Shown: positions 52,187-61,384 of the stretch, piece after piece
Layout: each line of letters begins with the position of its first letter
How positions within the stretch are numbered: the stretch's first letter is position 1
Assembly (NCBI RefSeq): GCF_003201105.1
Contig: NZ_QICJ01000008.1
Location: 1 to 64,000 of the forward strand
Direction of reading: 5' to 3'
Source of the DNA: Dyella sp. AtDHG13
Lineage (GTDB): Bacteria > Pseudomonadota > Gammaproteobacteria > Xanthomonadales > Rhodanobacteraceae
Length of the DNA stretch: 64,000 nucleotides
Notes under the pieces: generated by a model
Seen by the model: only the letters and a program-made list of their open reading frames with translations
The model's database searches: none
What the model was told of the DNA's origin: nothing
Program-made: the position numbers and the translations under genes

Positions 52187-52587
52187 CGACGCGATGTGCC
52201 GCACAGCGGCACGAGCCGTCCGCTCGACGCTCTTGATCTATGGGTCCTCGTATGAGGCGGCGGGCGGGTGGAGGAATAGCCCGAAGGGTGGCTCGCAGGG
52301 ATGCGAGCCAGTTTGGCGTCAGGGCAGGATGCCCTGTCGACAAACCCCGTAACCCGTCCGCGAACCTATCGGGCTTTGCCCGATAGGCGCCGATTCCGGG
52401 GGGGCCCTTCTCTTTGGTTACTTTCTCTTGGGCAAGCAAGAGAAAGTGACCCGGCCTCCGGCAGGAGGTCGGAACGCTCGCCGCGCAGGCAGCCAGGTCG
52501 CGGAAGCGCTAAAAAGTGCCGAACACACTCCCACGCGACAACCCAGCACAAAGTCACTGGATCCCGGCCTTCGCCGGGATGACGGCT
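52187..52587 (+). repeat. Multi-hairpin structured repeat, copy 2
   Basis: This copy of about 401 bp is homologous to 48050-48447 over its whole length and in the same orientation. Hairpins: GTGCCGC/GCGGCAC at the start; 52289-52310 (9 bp); 52311-52345 (14 pairs, mismatches including the shared T-T); 52365-52387 (10 bp, loop TTT); 52416-52451 (15 bp with the same U-G wobble); 52451-52472 (9 bp with a G-U where copy 1 has A-U); and terminal REP-like 52561-52580. The rest of the gap 52073-52750 holds no gene I can support. Confidence 0.85.
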
Positions 52588-52750
52588 CCTTTGAGGAAAC
52601 GAGGCAAGAGTCCCCTCACATGACCGCCGCCCAACGGCACGCCCCAATCCGCCATCACCTCGCCCCGCACCGGCCGTACACTCGCCCGCCAACCACCACC
52701 GGCAACGGAACCGCCGGCGGCCCCCCGCTCCCCATCATCCCCACGCCGAC

Positions 52751-53698
52751 ATGACGTCCACCCGCCGCATCCATGCCCTGCTCCCCCTGCTCGCCACGCT
52801 CGCGCTGTGCGCCTGCTTCGGCGACACCAAGCCCACGCCGCCCGCGCCCATCGCGCCGCCGCCGGTGGTGAAGCTGCGTATCGGCCTGGCACTGGGTGGC
52901 GGGGCGGCCAAGGGGTTTGCGCATATCGGGGTGATCAAGATGCTGGAGGCCAACGGCATCCGTCCTGACGTGGTGGCCGGCACCAGCGCGGGCAGCGTGG
53001 TCGGGGCGCTGTACGCCAGCGGCATGGATGCGTTCCAGTTGCAGGAGACGGCCGCCGCGCTCGACCAGGCCAGCATCCGCGACGTGCGGCTGTTTTCCGG
53101 TGGCGTGGTGCAGGGGCAGAAGCTGCAGGACTACGTGAACCAGCAGGTGAAGAACCGGCCGCTGGACAAGCTCAACGTGCCGTTCGCGGCGGTGGCGACG
53201 CAGCTGGAGACCGGCCAGCGCACCGTGTTCGTGCGCGGCAACACCGGGCAGGCGGTGCGCGCGTCCAGCAGCGTGCCCGGCGTGTTCGAGCCGGTGGAGA
53301 TCAACGGCAAACACTATGTGGACGGCGGCGTGGTCAGCCCGGTGCCGGTCGATGCCGCGCGCCAGCTCGGCGCGGACGTGGTGATCGCCGTGGACATCTC
53401 CAGCAAGGCCAGCGGCACCAACCCGCAAGGCATGCTCGGCATCGTCGGCCAGTCCATCAGCATCATGGGCCAGAAGCTGGGCGAGCAGGAGCTGGCGCGC
53501 GCGGATGTGGTCATCCGCCCGCAGGTCAACCAGATCGGCGCCGCCGATTTCGAACAGCGCGACCGGGCCATCCTCGAAGGCGAACGCGCGGCGCTGGCAG
53601 CCATCCCGGCCATCAAGGCCAAGCTCGCCCAGGTGCAGCAGGCTCGCCAGCAGGCGGCGATGCGTGCGCAGGCGCCGGCGGCCACGACCACGCGCTGA
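52751..53698 (+). CDS. Patatin-like phospholipase lipoprotein (RssA-like)
   Basis: This 315-residue protein has a lipoprotein-type leader ending LCAC, so it is probably anchored in the cell envelope. The patatin domain shows the oxyanion GGGAAKGFAHIGV, the nucleophile GTSAGS and the catalytic Asp in DGGVVSPVPVD. It has the size and form of RssA/NTE-type lipid acyl hydrolases. A proline-rich linker (PTPPAPIAPPPV) separates lipid anchor and domain. The ATG is 11 bases after a C-rich stretch with no clear ribosome site. Substrate is unknown. Confidence 0.9.
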   Translation: MTSTRRIHALLPLLATLALCACFGDTKPTPPAPIAPPPVVKLRIGLALGGGAAKGFAHIGVIKMLEANGIRPDVVAGTSAGSVVGALYASGMDAFQLQETAAALDQASIRDVRLFSGGVVQGQKLQDYVNQQVKNRPLDKLNVPFAAVATQLETGQRTVFVRGNTGQAVRASSSVPGVFEPVEINGKHYVDGGVVSPVPVDAARQLGADVVIAVDISSKASGTNPQGMLGIVGQSISIMGQKLGEQELARADVVIRPQVNQIGAADFEQRDRAILEGERAALAAIPAIKAKLAQVQQARQQAAMRAQAPAATTTR

Positions 53699-53800
53699 CC
53701 CCGAAGCAGTTTCTTTCCCGGCTGTCCATACGGCCGTCCGGACGATGGGATTGCCCGCGTCCGCACGGTAGCTTGCGCGCGGGGAAAACGGGGGAAAGCC

Positions 53801-54310
53801 ATGAGTTCATGCGACCAGTGCGGCAAGTCGATCCTGTTCGGCGGCCAGAGGCTTGATCAGCGCCGTTACTGCAGCGCCGCCTGCGCGCGCATCCATCCGC
53901 TGCTGGAGATGGCCGATCGCGTGCCGGTCGACATTCTCCAGCGCCAGGTGAGCGAATGGCGCCAGTCGGCCTGTCCGAAGTGCAAGCGGCGGGACGGCGC
54001 CATCGACGTGCATGAGCATCACCGCGTGCATTCGCTGGTACTGATGACGCAATGGAGCACGCGGCGCAATGTCTGTTGTCGACGCTGCGGTCGCCGCGAG
54101 CAACTGCTGAGCACGCTGTACTGCGCCACCCTGGGCTGGTGGGGTTTTCCGTGGGGGCTGCTGGTGACGCCGGTGCAGATCGTGCGCAACGTGGCCGCGC
54201 TGTGCAGGCGCGAGGCGGATCGACCCTCGGCGGCGTTCGAGCAGATCGTGCGGCGCCAGATCGCCCGCCATTATCTCGATGCGCAGGCCACCGTGCCCGC
54301 ATCGCCATAA
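53801..54310 (+). CDS. Zinc-ribbon hypothetical protein with a membrane-associated segment
   Basis: This 169-residue protein has two Cys-pair elements at the N-terminus (CDQCGKSILFGG, YCSAAC) and a second zinc-ribbon-like region (ACPKCKRR, VCCRRCGRRE). A hydrophobic stretch (LGWWGFPWGLLVTPVQIV) follows, which could insert in or lie on the membrane. It resembles other small zinc-ribbon proteins of unknown function; no exact family is recalled. The GGGGGAAAGCC before the ATG gives a fair ribosome site. It stands between patatin and peptidase genes in the same direction. Confidence 0.6.
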   Translation: MSSCDQCGKSILFGGQRLDQRRYCSAACARIHPLLEMADRVPVDILQRQVSEWRQSACPKCKRRDGAIDVHEHHRVHSLVLMTQWSTRRNVCCRRCGRREQLLSTLYCATLGWWGFPWGLLVTPVQIVRNVAALCRREADRPSAAFEQIVRRQIARHYLDAQATVPASP

Positions 54311-54377
54311 GTTACGTTGGCGGGAAGCGCCTCTGGCTGTTAGCGTGGGAATTCTTCACCGTTATCCGGGCTTCGCC

Positions 54378-56399
54378 ATGCAACACCCTGCTCGTCTGCT
54401 TCTGCCGCTCCTGGCCGCCGCCTTCATTCCTGCTCTGCATGCCGCGCCTGCCGTCGATCCGCGCATCGACGCCTTGCTGACCGAACTGGGCAAGGCCCGC
54501 GCCATCAGCGCGGTGCAGATGTCGCCGGACGGCAGCCAGCTCGCATGGGTCGTGCGTACCGACGGCAAGGACGTCATCGAAGTGGCCAAGGCCGATGGCA
54601 GCGGCGCGCATCGCGTCGGCGCGGCATCGGGTGACTGCAACGAGACCGATCCGGCATGGGCGCCGGACTCGCATCGCCTTGCCTATGTGGCCAACTGCGG
54701 CAGCGGGCAGCAGAAGGATCTGTTGATCGTCGACACGCAGACCAAGGAATCGCCGCACCACATGGCGTCGCTGCCCGGCGTCGCGCAGGGTTTCAGCTGG
54801 TCGCCGGATGGCAAGTCGCTGGGCTTTCTCTACGTGCCCAACGGCACGCGCCGCGCCAGCGCGGTGTACGCGGCGAAGCCGGCATCGGGTGAGATTGGCG
54901 TGGACGGGCTGGAAGTGCAGCGCGTGGCGGCGGTCGATGCCGGCGGCGGCGCGGTCAGGCTGCTCTCGCCCGAGAAACTCTACGCTTATGAATTCGCCTG
55001 GTCGCCGGACAGCCAACGCATCGCCTACACCGCCGCGCCGCCGCCGGGCGACAACAACTGGTGGCTGGCCAAGCTCTACGTGCAGAACGCGCAGGCACAG
55101 GCGAAGCCCGACGCGATCGTCGATCCATCGACGGTGAAGGGGCCGCTGCACGGCCTGCAGATGGCGCTGCCGCGCTGGTCGGCGGATGGACAGCGCATCG
55201 GCTTCATCGGTGGCCTGATGAGCGATCAGGGTGCGACGGGCGGCGATATCTACGCCGTGCCGGCATGCGGCGGCGAGCCGGTGAACCTGACGGCGGGCAC
55301 GACGGTGACGCCGGCGTGGTTCGACTGGTTCCGCTCGGATGAAATGATCGTCGCGCATATTCGCAACGGCCAGAGTGAAGTGGCCGAGTACGGCGTCACG
55401 CCGACCAAGGCCACGCAGGAAGTCCTGCTGTTCACCCTACCCGCCAGCATCGGCGACGGCAGCGCGGAGATGGCCTTGTCGCTGTCCGCCGACCGCACCA
55501 AGGTCGCCTTCGTGCAGAGTTCGTACACCGAAGCGCCCGAAGTGCACGCCGGCCCGCTGAGCCAGGTCCCACCGCCAGCCGTCACCCGCATCAACGCCGC
55601 GCTCAAGCCCGGCTGGGGCAAGGCCGAATCGGTGGAATGGGACAACGAAGGCCATCACGTGCAGGGCTGGCTGCTGTATCCGGCCAATTACGATCCGAAG
55701 AAGTCGTATCCGATGATCGTCACCGTGCATGGTGGACCGTCGAGCGCGGTGATCCCACGCTGGCCGCGCATGGGTTTCGGCGGCGAGCCGTTCTCGGCGC
55801 TGGGTTATTTCGTGTTCATGCCCAACCCGCGCGGCAGCTTCGGCCAGGGCGAGGCCTACGTGCAGGCCAACCGCAAGGACTTCGGCCACGGCGACCTGCG
55901 CGACATCCTCGCCGGCATCGATGCCATCGAAAAGAAGCTGCCGGTGGACGACAAGCGCCTGGGCCTCACCGGCTGGAGCTACGGCGGCTTCATGAGCATG
56001 TTCATTCCCACGCAGACGCAGCGCTTCCGCGCGGTGGTCGCGGGCGCGGGCATCGCCAACTGGCAGAGCTATTACGGCCAGAACCTGATCGACCAATGGA
56101 TGATCCCGTTCTTTGGCGCGTCGGTATACGACGATCCGCAGGTGTACGCGAAGAGTTCGCCCATCGACTTCATCAAGCAGACCAAGTCGCCCACGCTGGT
56201 GGTGGTGGGCGATCGCGACGCCGAATGCCCGGCGCCGCAGTCATTCGAGTACTGGCACGCGTTGCGTGCGCTCGGCGTGCCGACGTCGCTGGTGGTGTAT
56301 CCCAACGAAGGGCATCACTTCGTCGATCCCGATCATCAGCGCGACGTGTTGCAACGCGCACTGATGTGGTTCGAGAAATACCTGCCGCCGTCGAACTGA
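54378..56399 (+). CDS. S9 family prolyl oligopeptidase-like peptidase, exported
   Basis: This 673-residue protein has a signal peptide (RLLLPLLAAAFIPALHAAPA), an N-terminal beta-propeller of WD-like repeats (SPDGSQLAWVV, APDSHRLAYVA, SPDGKSLGFLY) and a C-terminal alpha/beta-hydrolase domain. The catalytic Ser is in GWSYGGFM, Asp in VGDRDAECP and His in NEGHHFVDP. It resembles dipeptidyl/acyl-aminoacyl peptidases of S9 that trim periplasmic peptides. The ATG at 54378 is chosen for the standard leader; the region before it is not signal-like. Confidence 0.92.
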   Translation: MQHPARLLLPLLAAAFIPALHAAPAVDPRIDALLTELGKARAISAVQMSPDGSQLAWVVRTDGKDVIEVAKADGSGAHRVGAASGDCNETDPAWAPDSHRLAYVANCGSGQQKDLLIVDTQTKESPHHMASLPGVAQGFSWSPDGKSLGFLYVPNGTRRASAVYAAKPASGEIGVDGLEVQRVAAVDAGGGAVRLLSPEKLYAYEFAWSPDSQRIAYTAAPPPGDNNWWLAKLYVQNAQAQAKPDAIVDPSTVKGPLHGLQMALPRWSADGQRIGFIGGLMSDQGATGGDIYAVPACGGEPVNLTAGTTVTPAWFDWFRSDEMIVAHIRNGQSEVAEYGVTPTKATQEVLLFTLPASIGDGSAEMALSLSADRTKVAFVQSSYTEAPEVHAGPLSQVPPPAVTRINAALKPGWGKAESVEWDNEGHHVQGWLLYPANYDPKKSYPMIVTVHGGPSSAVIPRWPRMGFGGEPFSALGYFVFMPNPRGSFGQGEAYVQANRKDFGHGDLRDILAGIDAIEKKLPVDDKRLGLTGWSYGGFMSMFIPTQTQRFRAVVAGAGIANWQSYYGQNLIDQWMIPFFGASVYDDPQVYAKSSPIDFIKQTKSPTLVVVGDRDAECPAPQSFEYWHALRALGVPTSLVVYPNEGHHFVDPDHQRDVLQRALMWFEKYLPPSN

Positions 56400-56661
56400 A
56401 ACTCCTGCGAACGCACACAAGGCTGTCGATGGCGGCAGCCTTGTCGCGCTTGCAAGCGCTAAAACTCGGCCTGGCATCGAGCGAGCAAAACTTCGCAGAT
56501 GCATGCACGTAGTTTCACGGATGCGCGCCAATGTCGTCGTGCAACGGCGCCTTGATCGCTACATGACATTCACAGAGGCGGCGCTATCACATGGCGCGTC
56601 AGCATGGTGAAGTGCCGACGCAGGCGCTTACGTAACGCACTCTGTTTGGCATGGGGCGGCC

Positions 56662-59600
56662 ATGAGCATCCCACTGTGTCCATCACGACTCTCCGCAGGC
56701 ATCGTGCTGGCTTGCCTGTTCTCCACGGCAACGCACGCCGGCACCGTGCTGATACCCGACGGCGGCAACCTCGCCACGTTGACGCCGATGAGCGGCGACA
56801 CGTGGGTGCTGCTCGGCAACGCCTATCTTTCCGATGGAAGCAGCAGCACGTTCGCCAAGGCATGGCCCACCGGCCTGATGTTGTCGATCAACAGCGCGCC
56901 GGCCGGCGGCACGATCACGCTCAATGATGGAGCGGGCCACTACGCTTACATCAGCGATCCCAGCCTGACGCTGACGCTTTTCCATCTGACGCTAAGTGGC
57001 GGCAATAACGCGACCGGCAGCGGCGGCGTGATCGATGCCGCCACCTCGCTGACCTTGCAGACCAGCAGTGACACGGTGTTTCGCGGCAATGTGGCGAATC
57101 AGGACGGCGGCGCGATCCATGCGCCCGGTGCGCTGACCGTCAACGGCAGCCTCACCGCCAGCCAGAACCAGACGCTGCTCGGTTCAGGCGGCGCAGTGCT
57201 GGTGGGCCAAGGCAATGCGCTGGTCACCGGTGCGGTTTCCATGGATGGCAACCACGCACAGGTATCAGGCGGCGCCATCGTTGCCGCCAACGGCAACATC
57301 GCGCTTGCTACGCAAACGGGCGACATCACGCTCACCAACAATACGGCCGGGCTGGCGGGCGGCGCGATCAGCGCGGCCAATGGTCCCGGTGGCACGGGTT
57401 ATCTCACGCTGGGCAACGGCACGGGCAACATCACCCTCGTGGGCAATACGGCGGGCGTGAGCGGCGGCCCAGACGCTCCCGTGGTGACGGCGCCCAAGGG
57501 TGTCGGCGGAGCGGTGTACGCCGAAGTCGCCACGTTGACGGCGCAGACGGTGACAATCTCGAACAATATCGCGCCCACGGGTGGCGGCATGTATGTCTAC
57601 GGCAATGTCGCCATCAACGGCGACTTGATCGCCAACGGCAACCAGGCCATCAATCCTGGCGTGATCAATGACGCGGGTTCCGGCGGTGTCATCTACGTAC
57701 AGTCCGGCGGTATAGACGTCCATGGCGATGCCAGCCTGAGCAACAACATCGCCAAGGGCGCGGGCGGCGCGATGGTGGCGGCCGACAGCCATATCAGCAT
57801 CAGCGGGTCGGTCGACATGACGGGCAATCAGGCGCTGAGCAATTCGGGCGGTGCGCTCTATACCAACGATTTCGGTTTTGAGGCGTCGGTGAAACTGGCC
57901 ACGCTTTCCGGCAACGTCTCCGCCGCCAGCAACCATGCCGGCATCGACGGTGGCGCGATCTACGTCAATGGCTATGGCTCGGTGGAGCTCGGCAATGCCA
58001 CGTCCACGCTGACGCTGGTCAACAATACGGCGAGCCAGGATGGCGGTGCCATCTATGGCGGCGCCGGCATCACCGTGAATTCCGGCGGCACGTCGAACAT
58101 CAGCGGCAATACCTCCGGAGGCAATGGCGGCGCCTTCTGGAACAACGGCAACCTGGCGGTGAATGTGACCGGCGGCAGCCTGACATTTTCCGCCAATCAC
58201 GCGGGCGGGTTGGGCGGTGCGATCTATGCCGATCCTTCGCTGCTGTCGTTCAACGCCACCGGCGGCGACATCGCCTTCACCGGGAACACGCAGGCCGGCA
58301 CGGGCACGGCACAGGCCAACGCGCTCTATATCGCCAACACGGGCAACGACAGCTCCCTGGTCTTGAATGCCGCGGCAGGCCACAGCATCACCTTCTTCGA
58401 TCCCATCAAGAACGATGGCCTGCACGGCCTGATATCGGTGGCCAAGTCCGGCGACGGACTCGTCAGCTTCGATGGCGCGCAGTACAGCGACGTCGCGGAG
58501 CGATGGTCACAGGTTTACGCCAATACGGAGGTGCAAGCGGGCACGTTCGAAGTAGCTAACGCCGCGGCCTATGGCGTGCGTGCGGCGAATATCGCGGGTA
58601 CGGCGTCGCCCAGTTCCTTCATCGTCGACAGCGGCGCGACCCTGCAAGGCGGTGGCTACGGTGCGGTGATCGCCGATCAGGTGACGTTTCAGCCGGGCGC
58701 GACGCTGAACCTTGCGGGGAAGCAAACGGGCGTACGCAGCGTGTTCGGCATTGATGCGGCCAACGTAAACTTCATGCCCGGCAGCACCCTCGTTTTCAAC
58801 ACCGTGCTCAACACCGGACTCACGCAAGACAGCGACCGACTGTTGCTGAGCCGCAGCACGACCAGCGGCACCGGCACGATCATCGTCCACCGCGTCGGCG
58901 GCACGGGCGGCATCACGGTGGGTGATGGCATCCAACTGGTCGCCACCATCAATGGCGCAACCACGCAGCCGGACTCGTTCGTGCTGGGGCAGCGCGTGGC
59001 GGCGGGGCCCTTCGAATACCAGCTCTATCGCGGCGGCTCGCTCAACGGCAACGATTGGTTCCTGCGCAACTCGTACACACCACCGCCCGCGCCACCGATA
59101 CCACCCGCGCCGCCTGTTCCACCGCCACCACCCGGCCCACCGGTGCCACCCGATCCCCCGCCGCCACCGACACCACCCGCGCCATCGCCCGCTCCGTTGC
59201 CCGACATACGTCCGGAAGTACCCACGGACATGGTCGTGCCCGTGCTGGCCAATCAGTTGGGGCTGGAGATGCTGGGCACCTACCACGACCGTCAGGGCGA
59301 GGACTACGCGAACCTTGGCCCAAGCGACAACACCGGCTATCGGCCCAGCTCGGGCTGGGGACGCATGTTCGGTGGAAGCCAGCACGTGGGCTATGGCGGC
59401 GGCGATGCCTACGACCGCTATCACCGCTTCACCAGCTATGGTCCCGCGTACAGCGACGACACTTACGGCTTCCAGACCGGCGTGGATCTCTATCGCGCGG
59501 ACGAGGGAGACCTGCGAACCCAATCCGGCGTGTACGTCGGCGCCGCTCGTGCGAATGCCGACGTGAAGCAGATCTACAGCGGCGAGCAGGCGGGCACGGT

Positions 59601-60213
59601 GTCGATGGACGGCTATGCGTTCGGCGGCTACTGGACACGCAAGGCAAGCAGCGGCTGGTATGTGGATGCCGTGCTGCAGGCGATGCGCTACGACCGCATC
59701 CGGGCCCGTTCGTTCTATGGCCTGGAACTGGACACCACCGGCTGGGGATTCATCGGATCGCTCGAAGGCGGCCGCGCGTTTGCGCTGAACGAACACTGGT
59801 CGCTCGAACCCCAGGGACAACTGATCTATCAGCGCGTATCGCTCGATGATGTCGCCGACGCCTACGCACGCGTCACGTACAACGGCAGCAACGCGCTTTA
59901 CGGACGCCTCGGTCTGCGACTCCTGCGGCAGTGGAACATGGGCAACACGTATCCGATCACGGCCTGGATGCGCGTCAATGCATGGGATGCCATGGGACCC
60001 TCACCGAAGACCACCTTCATCGCCCCCGACGGCCTTGGCGCCTATCCGTTCTCGACCAGCCTGGGCGGCCGCTGGGCGCAGGCGCAGCTGGGCGTGGCCG
60101 GGCAGATATCAACCGCCATCAGCCTGTTCGCATCCGTCGACTACAACCACGTTATCGGCGTGGGCAATGGACATGGCATCGGCGGCCGGGTCGGCGTTCG
60201 CGCAAGCTGGTAA
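56662..60213 (+). CDS. Autotransporter with Pmp-like repeats
   Basis: This 1183-residue type V secreted protein has a signal peptide (MSIPLCPSRLSAGIVLACLF) and a passenger of about 780 residues with roughly a dozen GGA(I/V/M/F/L) motifs. Examples are QDGGAIHAPG, SGGAVLVG, DGGAIYVNG and NGGAFWNNG. They are spaced like the GGAI repeats of chlamydial polymorphic membrane proteins. A proline-rich linker (about 810-855) precedes a C-terminal beta-barrel of about 280 residues, ending GGRVGVRASW with a terminal aromatic residue. No catalytic motif was seen in the passenger. Adhesion is the usual role. Confidence 0.9.
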   Translation: MSIPLCPSRLSAGIVLACLFSTATHAGTVLIPDGGNLATLTPMSGDTWVLLGNAYLSDGSSSTFAKAWPTGLMLSINSAPAGGTITLNDGAGHYAYISDPSLTLTLFHLTLSGGNNATGSGGVIDAATSLTLQTSSDTVFRGNVANQDGGAIHAPGALTVNGSLTASQNQTLLGSGGAVLVGQGNALVTGAVSMDGNHAQVSGGAIVAANGNIALATQTGDITLTNNTAGLAGGAISAANGPGGTGYLTLGNGTGNITLVGNTAGVSGGPDAPVVTAPKGVGGAVYAEVATLTAQTVTISNNIAPTGGGMYVYGNVAINGDLIANGNQAINPGVINDAGSGGVIYVQSGGIDVHGDASLSNNIAKGAGGAMVAADSHISISGSVDMTGNQALSNSGGALYTNDFGFEASVKLATLSGNVSAASNHAGIDGGAIYVNGYGSVELGNATSTLTLVNNTASQDGGAIYGGAGITVNSGGTSNISGNTSGGNGGAFWNNGNLAVNVTGGSLTFSANHAGGLGGAIYADPSLLSFNATGGDIAFTGNTQAGTGTAQANALYIANTGNDSSLVLNAAAGHSITFFDPIKNDGLHGLISVAKSGDGLVSFDGAQYSDVAERWSQVYANTEVQAGTFEVANAAAYGVRAANIAGTASPSSFIVDSGATLQGGGYGAVIADQVTFQPGATLNLAGKQTGVRSVFGIDAANVNFMPGSTLVFNTVLNTGLTQDSDRLLLSRSTTSGTGTIIVHRVGGTGGITVGDGIQLVATINGATTQPDSFVLGQRVAAGPFEYQLYRGGSLNGNDWFLRNSYTPPPAPPIPPAPPVPPPPPGPPVPPDPPPPPTPPAPSPAPLPDIRPEVPTDMVVPVLANQLGLEMLGTYHDRQGEDYANLGPSDNTGYRPSSGWGRMFGGSQHVGYGGGDAYDRYHRFTSYGPAYSDDTYGFQTGVDLYRADEGDLRTQSGVYVGAARANADVKQIYSGEQAGTVSMDGYAFGGYWTRKASSGWYVDAVLQAMRYDRIRARSFYGLELDTTGWGFIGSLEGGRAFALNEHWSLEPQGQLIYQRVSLDDVADAYARVTYNGSNALYGRLGLRLLRQWNMGNTYPITAWMRVNAWDAMGPSPKTTFIAPDGLGAYPFSTSLGGRWAQAQLGVAGQISTAISLFASVDYNHVIGVGNGHGIGGRVGVRASW

Positions 60214-60240
60214 CGTCTCGCAAAGCGGCAGCGAGCTGCC

Positions 60241-61332
60241 TCAGAACAATTGGCCTTGGGGCGATGGCTTGCGCGGCGGCACGAATTTCGTGGTGTCCAG
60301 CCACAACTCGCGCGCGCGGCCAAAGCCGTGCTTGCGGCAGGCGACATCGAAGCGGCGGCGGATGAGTTCGGCGAACACGCTCTGCCCGCGCATGCGCGTG
60401 GTGAAGTCGCTGTCGTAGTCGCGGCCGCCGTGCATCTGCTGTACCAGGCTCATCACGTGGGCGGCGCGTTGCGGCACGTGCAGCGCCAGCCATTCGCGGA
60501 ACAGCGCTTTCAACTCGTAGGGCAGCCGCAGCGTGGTGTAGCCGGCGCAGGTAGCGCCGGCGTCGGCGGCTTGTTCCAGTACCGCTTCCATGTCGCAGTC
60601 GTTGAGCGCGGGAATGATGGGCGCGACGAGCACGCCAACCGGCACGCCAGCCTCGCGCAGCTTGCGTATCGCCTTGATGCGCCGGTGCGGTGCGCTGGCG
60701 CGCGGTTCCAGTTTCGCGGCCAGATGGTTGTCCAGCGAGTTCACCGACACGAATACCTGCACCAGGTTTTCGCGCGCCATCGGCGCGAGGATGTCCATGT
60801 CGCGCTCCACCATCGCGTTCTTGGTGACGATGGTGCACGGATGCTTGCATTCCGCCAGCACTTCCAGCGCCGCGCGCGTGAGTTTCCAGCGGCTTTCGAT
60901 GGGCTGGTAAGGGTCGGTGTTGCTGCCGATGTTGATCGGGCTGACCGTGTAGGAGGGCCGCGCCAGTTCATGGCGAAGCACTTCGGCCAGGTTGCTCTTG
61001 GCGCGCAGCCTGGTTTCGAAATCGAGGCCGGGCGACAGATTGAGATAGCTGTGCGATGGACGGGCGAAGCAATAAATGCAGCCGTGTTCGCAGCCGCGAT
61101 ACGGATTCAACGCCTGGTTGAAATGGATGTCCGGCGAATCGTTGCGCGTGATGACGCTGCGCGCCTTCTCCTCCGTCACCTCGGTGCGCGGGCGCGGCGC
61201 CTGTTCGTCGAGCAGCAGGCTCTGCCAGCCGTCATCCTCGGCGTGGTGGCGGATGGACTCGAAGCGGCCCTCCGGGTTGGAGGCGGCGCCGCGGCCCTTG
61301 AGGGCCTGCAGGGGAAGAAAGGATTCGGCCAT
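60241..61332 (-). CDS. PA0069 family radical SAM protein
   Basis: This 363-residue radical S-adenosylmethionine enzyme has the iron-sulfur cluster motif CEHGCIYCFARPSH and the surrounding YRGCEHG block of the SplB-like PA0069 group. It also has the SAM-binding GSNTDPYQPIE and VFVSVNSLD. The reaction is unknown; relatives of spore photoproduct lyase repair DNA, but PA0069-type proteins are not spore-linked. The enzyme is cytoplasmic. It converges on the autotransporter gene and diverges from nothing close. No neighbour gives its pathway. Confidence 0.92.
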   Translation of the reverse strand: MAESFLPLQALKGRGAASNPEGRFESIRHHAEDDGWQSLLLDEQAPRPRTEVTEEKARSVITRNDSPDIHFNQALNPYRGCEHGCIYCFARPSHSYLNLSPGLDFETRLRAKSNLAEVLRHELARPSYTVSPINIGSNTDPYQPIESRWKLTRAALEVLAECKHPCTIVTKNAMVERDMDILAPMARENLVQVFVSVNSLDNHLAAKLEPRASAPHRRIKAIRKLREAGVPVGVLVAPIIPALNDCDMEAVLEQAADAGATCAGYTTLRLPYELKALFREWLALHVPQRAAHVMSLVQQMHGGRDYDSDFTTRMRGQSVFAELIRRRFDVACRKHGFGRARELWLDTTKFVPPRKPSPQGQLF

Positions 61333-61384
61333 GCCGCCAGTGTGCGCCGGGCATGTCTCAGCTGGCGCGACACCTGGGGGATGC

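Noticed and set aside
56419-56442. AAGGCTG/CAGCCTT stem after the S9 peptidase gene
   Set aside because: Short stem with a 10-nt loop and no T run. The 262-bp gap to the autotransporter shows nothing else that I can support.
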